64,000 bases of DNA from Chelydra serpentina. Lineage: Eukaryota; Chordata; Testudines; Chelydridae. Under the pieces are notes generated by a model that saw nothing but the letters and a program-made list of their open reading frames with translations, was not told where the DNA came from and did no database searches. The position numbers and the translations under genes are program-made. This document shows, in pieces, positions 55,912-64,000 of the stretch. Location of the stretch: NCBI GenBank assembly GCA_037349315.1, contig JBAIAC010000004.1, positions 26,539,001 to 26,603,000 of the forward strand, written 5' to 3'. The first letter of the stretch is position 1. Each line of letters begins with the position of its first letter.

Positions 55912-57832
55912 AGGGGCGCTCGAGGCCGGAGTACCAGTCCATACCGATCCTGCACTCCTCTTCCTGAACCGCCTCTCCCCCTTCTCCCCGGCGTGGTCGA
56001 ATATCACCACGGACCGCTGGGTCTTACATACCGTCCAGGGGGGATACCGACTGCAGTTCGTCTCCCCGCCTTCGTCCCACCCTCCCACCCCGTCCCTCTT
56101 CAGGGACCCTTCTCACGAGCAACTCCTTATCCAGGAGGTGCACGAACTCCTTACTGTAGGAGCGGTGGAGGAGGTCCCAAGGGATCTCAGAGGCAAGGGA
56201 TTCTACTCCCGTTATTTCCTAATCCCAAAGCCAAAGGGGGGGCTACGTCCTATCCTGGACTTACGGGGTCTCAACAAGTTTATGGTAAAGTTGAAATTCC
56301 GTATGCTCTCCCTGGGCACTCTTATCCCCTCTATGGATCAGGGAGACTGGTACGCCGCCCTCGACATGAAGGACGCGTATTTCCATATTGCCATCTACCC
56401 ACCTCACAGACGCTTCCTGCGCTTCGTAGTGGGCCAGAGACACTTCCAGTTCGCGGTCCTGCCATTCGGCCTCTCAACAGCACCGAGAGTCTTCACAAAG
56501 TGCATGGCAGTGGTAGCAGCCGCCCTTCGGCGTCAAAGAGTTCAGGTATTCCCCTACCTCGACGACTGGCTCCTCCGTGGCAGCTCCGCCAACCAGGTCC
56601 AGTCTCACATTCGCAAGGCCATGGACATGTTCAACCGTCTGGGCCTCCTACTAAACGTAGAAAAGTCCACTTTGGTCCCAACACAGAGAATAGACTTCAT
56701 AGGGGCAATACTGGACTCTACCCTCACCAGGGCATTCCTCCCAGAGGCTCGCTTTCAAACGCTTGCAGCCGCCATACGCAGCCTCCAAGCCTTCCCAGCT
56801 TCGACAGCCCGCTGCTGCCTCAGCCTCATGGGTCATATGGCATCATGCACCTTCGTGACAGCTCACGCCAGGTTACGCCTACGGCCCTTCCAAGCATGGC
56901 TGGCCTCCGCATACCGGCCACACAGGGACAACCTCGATATGATTCTGACGGTCCCACCGCAAGTCCTAGCCTCCCTCAACTGGTGGCTGGACCCCGCACA
57001 TGTGATGTCAGGTGTTCCCTTTCATCCACCTCAGCCTTCCCGTGCCTTGACTACGGATGCGTCATCCCTCGGCTGGGGGGCTCACCTGCAGAACTTCCAA
57101 ACGCAGGGCCTGTGGTCGGAGCAGGAGCTGACATTACACATCAATGTCAGAGAACTCCGAGCGGTACGTCTTGCCTGCCAAGCCTTCGCTCAACACTTAC
57201 AGGGCCGCTGTGTCTCCATCCTTACAGACAACACGACGGCCATGTATTACATCAACAGACAGGGAGCGGCACACTCCCTCCCCCTCTGCCGAGAGGCAAC
57301 CCAGCTCTGGGACTTTTGCATAGCCCGTTCCATTCACCCCGTGGCCTCGTTTCTCCCAGGAGTCCAGAACACCTTGGCGGACCGCCTGAGCAGGTCCTTT
57401 CAAACTCACGAGTGGTCCATTCGACCAGACGTCATCCACTCTGTCTTCCAGAAGTGGGGGTTTCCCCAGATAGATCTCTTCACGACTCGCGAGAACAGGA
57501 AATGCCAAGTGTTCTGCTCCTTTCAGAGTCGCTCCCCAGGCTCCCTGACAGACGCTTTTCTCCATCCTTGGACAGACAACCTGGCCTATGCCTTCCCACC
57601 AGTTCCACTGGTCCACAGAGTCCTGCTCAAACTACGCAGGGACAAGGCCAGAATGATCCTGATTGCTCCAGCGTGGCCCAGGCAACACTGGTATACCACG
57701 CTCCTGGAGCTGTCCGTGACAGACCCGATCCCTCTTCCGCGATGGCCGGACCTGATCACGCAGCAGCACGGCAGGCTTCATCATCCCGACCTGCAGTCCC
57801 TTCACCTCACGGCGTGGCTGCTGCATGGCTGA
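55817..57832 (+). CDS. DIRS ORF2 copy 2, RT-RNase H
   Basis: 671 residues with 29 differences from copy 1 by my count (about 4.3%). YLDD, the palm aspartate and all RNase H acidic residues are unchanged. Differences cluster just before RNase H (positions ~400-412) and in the C-terminal 80 residues, the methyltransferase-like tail. The frame is fully open, so it could still supply RT if expressed. Confidence 0.9.
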   Translation: MVEGVGDSNLAGRPARGRAPTSHRRGPNKIFEGALEAGVPVHTDPALLFLNRLSPFSPAWSNITTDRWVLHTVQGGYRLQFVSPPSSHPPTPSLFRDPSHEQLLIQEVHELLTVGAVEEVPRDLRGKGFYSRYFLIPKPKGGLRPILDLRGLNKFMVKLKFRMLSLGTLIPSMDQGDWYAALDMKDAYFHIAIYPPHRRFLRFVVGQRHFQFAVLPFGLSTAPRVFTKCMAVVAAALRRQRVQVFPYLDDWLLRGSSANQVQSHIRKAMDMFNRLGLLLNVEKSTLVPTQRIDFIGAILDSTLTRAFLPEARFQTLAAAIRSLQAFPASTARCCLSLMGHMASCTFVTAHARLRLRPFQAWLASAYRPHRDNLDMILTVPPQVLASLNWWLDPAHVMSGVPFHPPQPSRALTTDASSLGWGAHLQNFQTQGLWSEQELTLHINVRELRAVRLACQAFAQHLQGRCVSILTDNTTAMYYINRQGAAHSLPLCREATQLWDFCIARSIHPVASFLPGVQNTLADRLSRSFQTHEWSIRPDVIHSVFQKWGFPQIDLFTTRENRKCQVFCSFQSRSPGSLTDAFLHPWTDNLAYAFPPVPLVHRVLLKLRRDKARMILIAPAWPRQHWYTTLLELSVTDPIPLPRWPDLITQQHGRLHHPDLQSLHLTAWLLHG

Positions 57833-58881
57833 ACCCGTCGGAGCTACAATGTTCCAGCCCGGTCCAGCACGTTCTGCTGAGCAGTAGGAAACCCTCCACC
57901 AGGTCCACCTACTCAGCTAAGTGGAAACGTTTTTCCCTGTGGTGTGGCACTCGGGGCCTTAACCCCTTGCAGGTGCCGGTTCACACCATACTGGACTACC
58001 TCCTCTCACTAAAGGAGCAGGGTCTGTCTCTCTCGTCGCTAAAAGTCCACCTAGCGGCAATTTCAGCTTTTCACCCCCGGGACGGGGCGGGTTCTGTTTT
58101 CTCCAACCCCATGGTCACCAGGTTCCTCAAGGGGTTAGAACGCCTGCACCCGCCGGTGCGCCGCCCGGTCCCTACATGGGACCTCAACCTAGTCATTACC
58201 AGGCTCATGGGTGCCCCATTCGAGCCCATGGCCACTTGTTCCATGCTGTATCTCTCATGAAAAACGGCCTTTCTAGTAGCCATCACCTCGGCTAGACGCG
58301 TCTCTGAGCTCAGAGCGCTTACTTCGGAACCACCTTATACGGTGTTCCATAGGGATAAAGTTCAGCTCAGGCCACACCCGGCTTTCCTGCCCCAGGTAGT
58401 GTCGGCCTTCCATATTAACCAAGACATTTTTCTACCTGTCTTTTATCCTAAGCCCCATGCCTCCAGGAAGGAGCAGCAACTCCATTCCCTGGATGTCCGG
58501 AGAGCCCTCGCCTTCTACATCGAGAGGACAAAGCCGTTCCGGAAATCGACCCAGCTGTTCATCGCCGTGGCGGACCGGATGAAAGGCCTTCCCGTCTCTT
58601 CCCAGCGCATCTCGTCATGGATCACGTCGTGCATCCGCACATGCTATGACTTGGCAGGTGTCCCCACCATGCACACTACGGCCCACTCTACCCGAGCTCA
58701 GGCCTCGTCGTCTGCCTTCCTGGCACACATACCTATACAAGACATTTGTAGGGCCACGACATGGTCGTCAGTACACACTTTTGCCTCGCACTATGCCATA
58801 GTGCAACATTCTAGAGACGACGCCGCTTTTGGTTCGGCGGTCCTAAACTCTGCTGTATCACAATCCGACCCCGCCTCCTAG
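55993..58881 (+). pseudogene. DIRS ORF3 copy 2, recombinase with nonsense codon
   Basis: Same long frame as copy 1, but the tryptophan codon TGG at 32490-32492 of copy 1 is TGA here (58258-58260). The stop falls just before the first catalytic arginine (SARRVSEL), so a product ending there has the core-binding region but none of Arg, His-x-x-Arg or Tyr. Downstream, 58261-58881 remains in frame, with AHSTRAQ and FASHYAI intact. A single G-to-A change is the only disabling lesion seen. The frame overlapping RT stays open over 1.84 kb here too. Confidence 0.85.
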
Positions 58882-58896
58882 GAATGGCTTGGGAGT

Positions 58897-58998
58897 CACC
58901 TAACTGGAATACATATGAGCAAGCACTCGAAGAAGAAAACACGGTTGCTCACCGTAGTAACTAGTGTTCTTCGAGATGTGTTGCTCATATGTATTCCA
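58897..58998. repeat. DIRS copy 2 internal complementary region
   Basis: Complement of the left end (58897-~58935) joined to complement of the right end (~58936-58998). It shares the variant 'ctagttactacgg' with its own right end, with one difference from it (gctcacc versus actcacc). Confidence 0.9.
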
Positions 58999-59029
58999 AA
59001 CCCGCCCTCCTTCCCCACTGTCGGAATAG

Positions 59030-59244
59030 CCAGCAAGAAGGAACTGAGGGGGCGATGGGCCGGCTGCAGTATATATCGGGGCACCTAACGGCGCCACTCC
59101 AGGGGGCGCCAGCCGGCCCACCGAGTGTTGCTAGGGTAAAAATCTTCCGACGATCGTGCATGCCGCGCGCGCACACCTAACTGGAATACATATGAGCAAC
59201 ACATCTCGAAGAACACTAGTTACTACGGTGAGTAACCGTGTTTT
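59030..59244 (-). repeat. DIRS copy 2 right inverted repeat
   Basis: Complement of 52876-53059 plus the outer extension ending 'gtaaccgtgtttt' at 59244, where CR1 sequence resumes. Confidence 0.9.
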
Positions 59245-61800
59245 CCTTATTTACTTTCTCCACACCACTCATGATTTTTATACACCTCTATCATATCCCC
59301 CCTTAGTCGCTTCTTTTCCAAGCTGAAAAGTCCCAGTCTTATTAATCTCTCCTCATACGGAAGCCGTTCTATACCTCTAATAATTTTTGTTGCCCTTTTC
59401 TTAATCTTTTCCAATACCAATATATCTTTTTTGAGATGGGGCGACCACATCTGCATGCAGTATTGACGGTGAGGGTGTACCGTGGATTTATATAGAGGCA
59501 ATATGATATCTTCTGTCTTATTATCTATTCCTTTCTTGATGATTTCCAACATTCTGTTCTCTTTTTTGACTGCCGCTGCACATTGAGGGGATGACTTAAG
59601 AGAACTATCCACAATGACTCCAAGATCTCTTTCTTGGGGGTAACAGCTAATTTAGACCCCATCATTGTATATGTATAGTGTTTTCCAATGTGCATTACTT
59701 TGCATTTATCAACATTAAATTTTATCTGCCATTTTGTTGCCCAGTCACCCAGTTTTGTGAGATCCTTTTGTAGTTCTTCCCAGTCTGCCTGGGACTTAAC
59801 TATCTTGAGCAGTTATCATCTGCAAATTTTCCCACCTCACTGTTTACCCCTTTTTCCAGATTGTTTATGAATATGTTAAATTGGACTGGGCCCAGTACAG
59901 ATCCCTGGGGGACACCACTATTTACCTCTCTCCATTCTGAAAATAGACCATTTATTCCTACCCTTTGTTTCCTATCTTTTAACCAGTTACCAATCCATGA
60001 GAGAACCTTCCCTCTTATCCCATGACTGCTTATTTTGCTTAAGAGCCCTTGGTGAAGGACCTGTCAAAGGCCTTCTGAAAATCTAAATACACTATATCCA
60101 CTGGATCTCCTTTGTCCGCATGCTTGTTGACCCCCTCAAAGAATTCTAATAGATTGGTGAGGCATGATTTCCCTTTACAAAAACCATGTTAATTATTTCC
60201 CAACAAATTACGTTCAGATCCTTCTCAGCAGTGCTGCTGCCAAGCCAGTTATCCCCCATTCTGTATTTGTGAATTTGGTTTTTCTTCCCTAAGTGTAGTG
60301 CCTTACATTTGGTTTTGTTGAATTTTGTTTTGTTGTCTACAGCCCAGGTCTTCAATTTCTCGAGATCCCTCTGAATTTTAGCCCTATCCTCCAAAGAGTC
60401 TGCAGCCTGTCACAGCTTTGTGTCATCTGCACATTTGATCAGTATGCTCTCTATACCTACATCCAGGTAATGAATAAAGATTTAAACAAGACCGGACCCA
60501 GAACAGATCCCCGTTGAACCCCATTTGAGACCTCCTTCCAATCTGACATCATTCCATTAATAGTTACTCTTTGTGGTCGTTTAACCAATTATGTAGCCAC
60601 TTACTGGCAGTTCTGTCAAGCCCACATTTCTCCAGTGTACTTATCTGAATGTCATGTGGAACTGTGTCAAAACCATTGCTAAAATCCAAGTATATTATAT
60701 CCATTACATTCCCCCTATCCACCAAATCAGTTAGCCTGTCAAAGAAGGAAATCAAGATAGTCTGGCATGATTTGTTCTTGGTAAATCCATGCTGGCTGCT
60801 AGTGATTACCCCTCCACGCTCCAGCTAGTCTCAAATTGAATGTTGTATACATTGTTTGAGTAGCTTCTCAGGTATCAAAGTCAGGCTGACTGGTCTATAG
60901 TTCCTCCTTTCCCCTCCTTTTAAAGATGGGCACTATGTTAGTAGCCCTTCTCTAATCTTACGGGACCTCTCTTGTCATCTATGAGTTTGTAAATATTATT
61001 GTCAGTGGTTCCGAGATTTCTTCAGCTAATTCCTTCAGTACCCTTGGGTGAATAGCATCTGGCCCTGCTGATCTGAATTTATTCAAATTGGCCAGAAGAT
61101 CTCTGACATATTCTTAACTTACTCTGATCTGCATCCCTTCCCCTTTATTGTCTATGATAACTTCACTAGTGATCCGGTCACATTATTTTTTGTGAGAAGA
61201 CTGAAGCAAAGCAGGCATTGAGAAGCTCTGCCTTTCTACCATCTTCCATTATCAGCTCACTTTCTCCATTAAGCAGTGGACCCATACCATCCTAGATCTT
61301 TCTTTTGTCTGACATATTTGAAGAACCCCCTCCTATTGTTTCTAACATTTCTTGCCAGCTGCAACTCATTCTTTGCCTTAGCTTTCCTGATTTTGTCCCT
61401 ATATGCTTGTGCTATTCCCATGTATGCCCCTTGGTGACATGCCCCTCCTTCCATTTCTTGTATGTATCCCTTTTGGTTTTGGGATAGCTAAAAAGCTCCT
61501 TGAGCAGCCTGTGGCTCTTTTTATCTTTCCTCTGTGTTGGAATAACTTGATGTTGAGCCTCTAGTTTTACAGGTTTTAAGAACTGCCAGCCCCCTTTGAC
61601 TCCTTTTCTTCCTAATTGGTCTATCCTTGGGACCTTGCTGCCTATTTCTCTGAGTTGGTGGAAATCCACCTTTCTGAAGTCCTGTGTCCTTGTTTTGCTG
61701 TTCTCATGTCCTTCTTTCCATAGGATCTTGAATTCTATCAGATCATGATCACTTCCTCCCAAGTTCCTGATCACTTTCATGTTTGTAACTAATTCATCCC

Positions 61801-61968
61801 TAAAACAACGAGGACTCCTTGTGGCACTTTAGAGACTAACATTTATTTGGGCATAAGCTTTCTTGGGCTAAAATCCACTTAAGCAAATGCATCGAGTGAA
61901 AAATACAGTAAGCAGAATATATATTCTAGCACATGAAAAGATGGGAGTTGCTTTCCCAAATGGGGGGG
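61801..61968 (-). mobile_element. Penelope-like fragment inside CR1
   Basis: Minus strand contains 'aagaaagcttatgcccaaat' and 'gttagtctctaaagtgccac', the same repeat as 44543-44701, plus additional upstream body. The hammerhead-like core is eroded (CTTAAG in place of the CTGATGA box). It replaces part of the endonuclease coding region. Confidence 0.6.
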
Positions 61969-62385
61969 TGACTCGCTTCCCCTTGGACCTCAGAACAAGT
62001 GTATTCAATCTTGACATACAGCACAACATCTCCTTTCTTCTCATACCTAGCCTTTTGGAACAAGCTATATTACTCAATGCAGGTACTCCAATCATGGGAG
62101 TTGTTCCACCAAGTCTCTGTCATGCCAATTAAGTTCTAATTTTCTTCATATACTATGACTTTCAGTTCATCCTGCTTATTCCCCATATTCCTTGCAGTCT
62201 CATACAGGCATCGAAGATACTTTGCAGACTGCCCTGTTGCTTTTCTTTTTGCCTTTTGAATGCAGTTGTTATTTCTAGACCCTTCTTCAGAAATTAGCCC
62301 CTTCCTCTTGTCTCTGTTACTTGAGCCTAGATACGCATTGGCTGTATTTTTGACACCATCCCCCATTGGACCTAGTTTAAAGCTC

Positions 62386-62790
62386 TCATCGGTTAACCAG
62401 ACAATGTCCAAAGATGCTCTTCCTAGTATTAGATAGATAGAGCCGATCCCAGCACAGTAATCCTCTTTCCTGGAACATCAGCTTTTTGTTGAAGAAGCCA
62501 AACCCCTCTTGTCGACACCACCTCTGTAACCATGCATTTACTTCCACGATTTGATGGTCCCTGCCCAGGCCTTTTCCTTTAACAGAGAGGATAAACGAGA
62601 ACAAACTCTTTTATCCTTCTTCCCAGAGCCATGTAGTCTGCAGTGATCCGCTCAAGGTCTTTCTTGATAGTATCATAAGTTTCCCTTACCTCGTGTGAAG
62701 GAGTTGATGGAAGCAGATCTCCCTTTGAGTAGAGGGGAGTAGCAGAGTTCCATATTCCTTCCGTATGGTTAAGGTATATTTGCAAAAGTG
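62386..62790 (-). pseudogene. CR1 ORF1 esterase-like remnant
   Basis: Minus-strand reading: ITADYMALGRRIKEFV, then a frame change, then KGLGRDHQIVEVNAWLQRWC and LLCWDRLYLSNTRKSIFG. This is the C-terminal part of the CR1 ORF1 esterase (SGNH-type) domain; the final segment corresponds to the DG-x-HL-x-x-x-G block carrying the catalytic Asp-His, altered here. Role in the family: lipid/RNP-associated esterase of uncertain need. Broken. Confidence 0.65.
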
Positions 62791-62799
62791 TGTGGAGAA

Positions 62800-63729
62800 A
62801 TGTATATGGACACTGGTCTTGCCATTTTTTCTAAGTGTTGAATCCTGCAAGGGACTAAGCACTATGGACCGGCTCCAGCAATGCATTTAAGCATATGGAT
62901 TATTTATATGCCTAAAATTAAGCATGTGCATAGGTGTGTCACTGGATCAAGAACAGAATGCTCGGCATCTTCCAGGATTGAGCCCTTAATAGTTCACTAT
63001 AAATGAACACCAGATTTATGCACGCACAATTTTAAAATACACTGGTCTTTTTCACAATGACATTCACAGTGTAAAGGATGTTTTTTTTACTAGTGCTATG
63101 GATTTCAATAAAAACAAGCAAACAAACAGCCAAGCTAAGAACATCTTTTATGTTTCCTGAATGTAAGAAACCTAATATTAGTAACTCTCCTATTATATTA
63201 CTTTGCGAAGTTGCTTGGAAGGTATTTCGTATTCTTCCCACAAAATCAATGGAACCACTATTTACTGTAACATATTTCACTTTTCAAATACAAATTTTGA
63301 TATCTTACTGTTTTATACAGGAATGATTTTATAGATACAGTCCAAAAACTTCAAATAGATTAAAAGGGTATTATTTAAAAGAGACAATAAGCCTCACTTT
63401 TATTGCTGAAGTTTCTTTTAACATCAACAGTAGAAAATAATCTAGACTTCTGTGCATTTAAATACTTTTTCTTTCCATTGTATTCCTGTATTTTTGATTT
63501 TGCATAGTTTGGTGTGCTTTTGTATAGAAGATGGTGGAGTTGTTTCACTCTTCCTCCTAAGTTGATTCAATGGCAAAATAGTTGCAAAAGGGTAGGCACC
63601 ATACCAAAGAAAATATCCATAGTTCAGCTTATTGTGTAGCTATTTGAAATAAACATATGATGCATCATCCTGGTACCATCATCCCTGCTCTTTCTGTCAT
63701 TTTTCCCTTTGCAGTTTGTTGAATCCCTA
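62800..63729. other. Unassigned sequence
   Basis: AT-rich, no recognised gene or repeat. Confidence 0.4.
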
Positions 63730-63730
63730 G

Positions 63731-64000
63731 GCATAGGCGCCGACTCCGTGGGTGCTCCGGGGCTGGAGCACCCACAGAGAAAAATTGGTGGGTGCTCCGC
63801 ATCCACCGGCAACTCCCCGCCCGCCCCGGACCCGCAGCAAACTTACCGGAACACCAGGAGACGTTGCGGGGCCCCGCCCCCGATGCTGGGCAACATTGCG
63901 TTGGCGGCGGGGCCATGCAACGTCACTCAGGGGCGGGGCCACGCAACGTAACCCGGCGTCGGGGGCGGGGCCCGGCGTCGGGCGGGGCCCCACCCCCAAC
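63731..64000. mobile_element. GC-rich hAT-like MITE, cut by window end
   Basis: Starts 'gcataggcgccgactccgtg' with an inner inverted pair 'gggtgctccgg/ctggagcaccc'. The body carries 'ggggcggggcc' and 'gcaacgt' repeats. The right end is outside the window, so class is probable only. Confidence 0.55.

Larger units (their letters stand above)
52876..59244 (+). mobile_element. DIRS retrotransposon copy 2, both ends present
   Basis: 6369 bp with the same order as copy 1: left inverted repeat (52876-53059), ORF1, ORF2, ORF3 (broken), internal complementary region (58897-58998), right inverted repeat (59030-59244). Inserted into a CR1 with no duplicated host bases, as expected for tyrosine-recombinase integration. 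About 3-4% different from copy 1 in protein, with no length change in ORF1 or ORF2. The recombinase has a nonsense codon at 58258-58260. Confidence 0.95.
52471..60195 (-). mobile_element. CR1 LINE split by DIRS copy 2
   Basis: Minus-strand CR1 in two parts, 59245-60195 (RT) and 52471-52875 (RT tail to 3' UTR). Visible on the minus strand: the post-palm RT with RHPHRQYC-like and IKKRATKIIRGIERLPYEER (59247-59612), and the 3'-UTR block with 'gacctttggtctgacagagt'. The CR1 reads straight across when DIRS copy 2 is left out, so the DIRS is younger. The CR1 frame itself is broken. Confidence 0.85.
60200..62790 (-). mobile_element. CR1 LINE, 5' part with ORF1 and ORF2 remnants
   Basis: An unusually 5'-extended CR1 on the minus strand. 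It runs from ORF1 (62790-62400) through endonuclease (~62400-61970 and 61790-61700) and linker to RT (60755-60210), where it is cut before the 3' end. It is interrupted by a Penelope-like fragment at 61801-61968. Minus-strand motifs: NLIGMTETWW (~62125-62100, endonuclease Glu), GGSDHDLIEF (~61760, endonuclease Asp-His), and IIYLDFSNGFDTVPHDI (~60690, RT palm). Many stops. Confidence 0.85.

Noticed and set aside
27163..59244. Region between the two DIRS copies as one large composite transposon
   Set aside because: Each DIRS has its own full set of features, and copy 2 sits inside an independent CR1. Nothing shows that they moved together.
52876..59244. DIRS copies as a retrovirus or LTR element
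   Set aside because: No LTRs, no protease and no DDE integrase. Inverted repeats, YLDD RT and tyrosine recombinase place them in DIRS.

Overview
The window reads as vertebrate, most likely turtle (or another non-squamate sauropsid), intergenic or intronic DNA. The reasons are the dominance of CR1 LINEs, old MIR/CORE-SINE relics, many hAT and PIF/Harbinger MITEs, a 5S-derived SINE relic and two large DIRS retrotransposons. I find no intact host protein-coding gene, tRNA or CRISPR array. Almost everything that can be named is a transposable element, often nested. The species assignment is inference from repeat content only.

Layout. 1-4131: unrecognised sequence, a MIR split by a Harbinger MITE, simple repeats and CR1 fragments. 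4132-8477: a 4.3-kb PIF/Harbinger transposon with 3-bp flanking repeats. It carries two convergent genes, a Myb/SANT-like protein (+) and a DDE nuclease (-), each broken by a few lesions. 8478-27162: CR1 pieces, several short hAT, Harbinger and Tigger-like MITEs with readable target-site duplications, a 5S-rRNA-derived SINE relic, a possible C2H2 zinc-finger retropseudogene and long unassigned stretches.

27163-33476: DIRS copy 1 (ORF1 gag-like with zinc knuckle and RS domain; ORF2 RT-RNase H; ORF3 tyrosine recombinase). All reading frames are open, but the outer part of the left inverted repeat is missing. 33477-45194: sparse MITEs, MIR, a non-CR1 LINE fragment and a 159-bp Penelope-like insertion with a hammerhead-like fold. 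45195-48675: a CR1 carrying two hAT elements, one a foldback with ~0.6-kb inverted arms.

51424-62790: a run of minus-strand CR1 copies. One contains DIRS copy 2 (52876-59244), which has both terminal repeats but a nonsense codon in the recombinase upstream of every catalytic residue. The two DIRS copies are about 4% different in ORF2 protein and have exactly equal ORF1 and ORF2 lengths. Their lesions are complementary: one keeps the enzymes, the other keeps the ends. The window ends inside a GC-rich hAT-like MITE (63731-64000).
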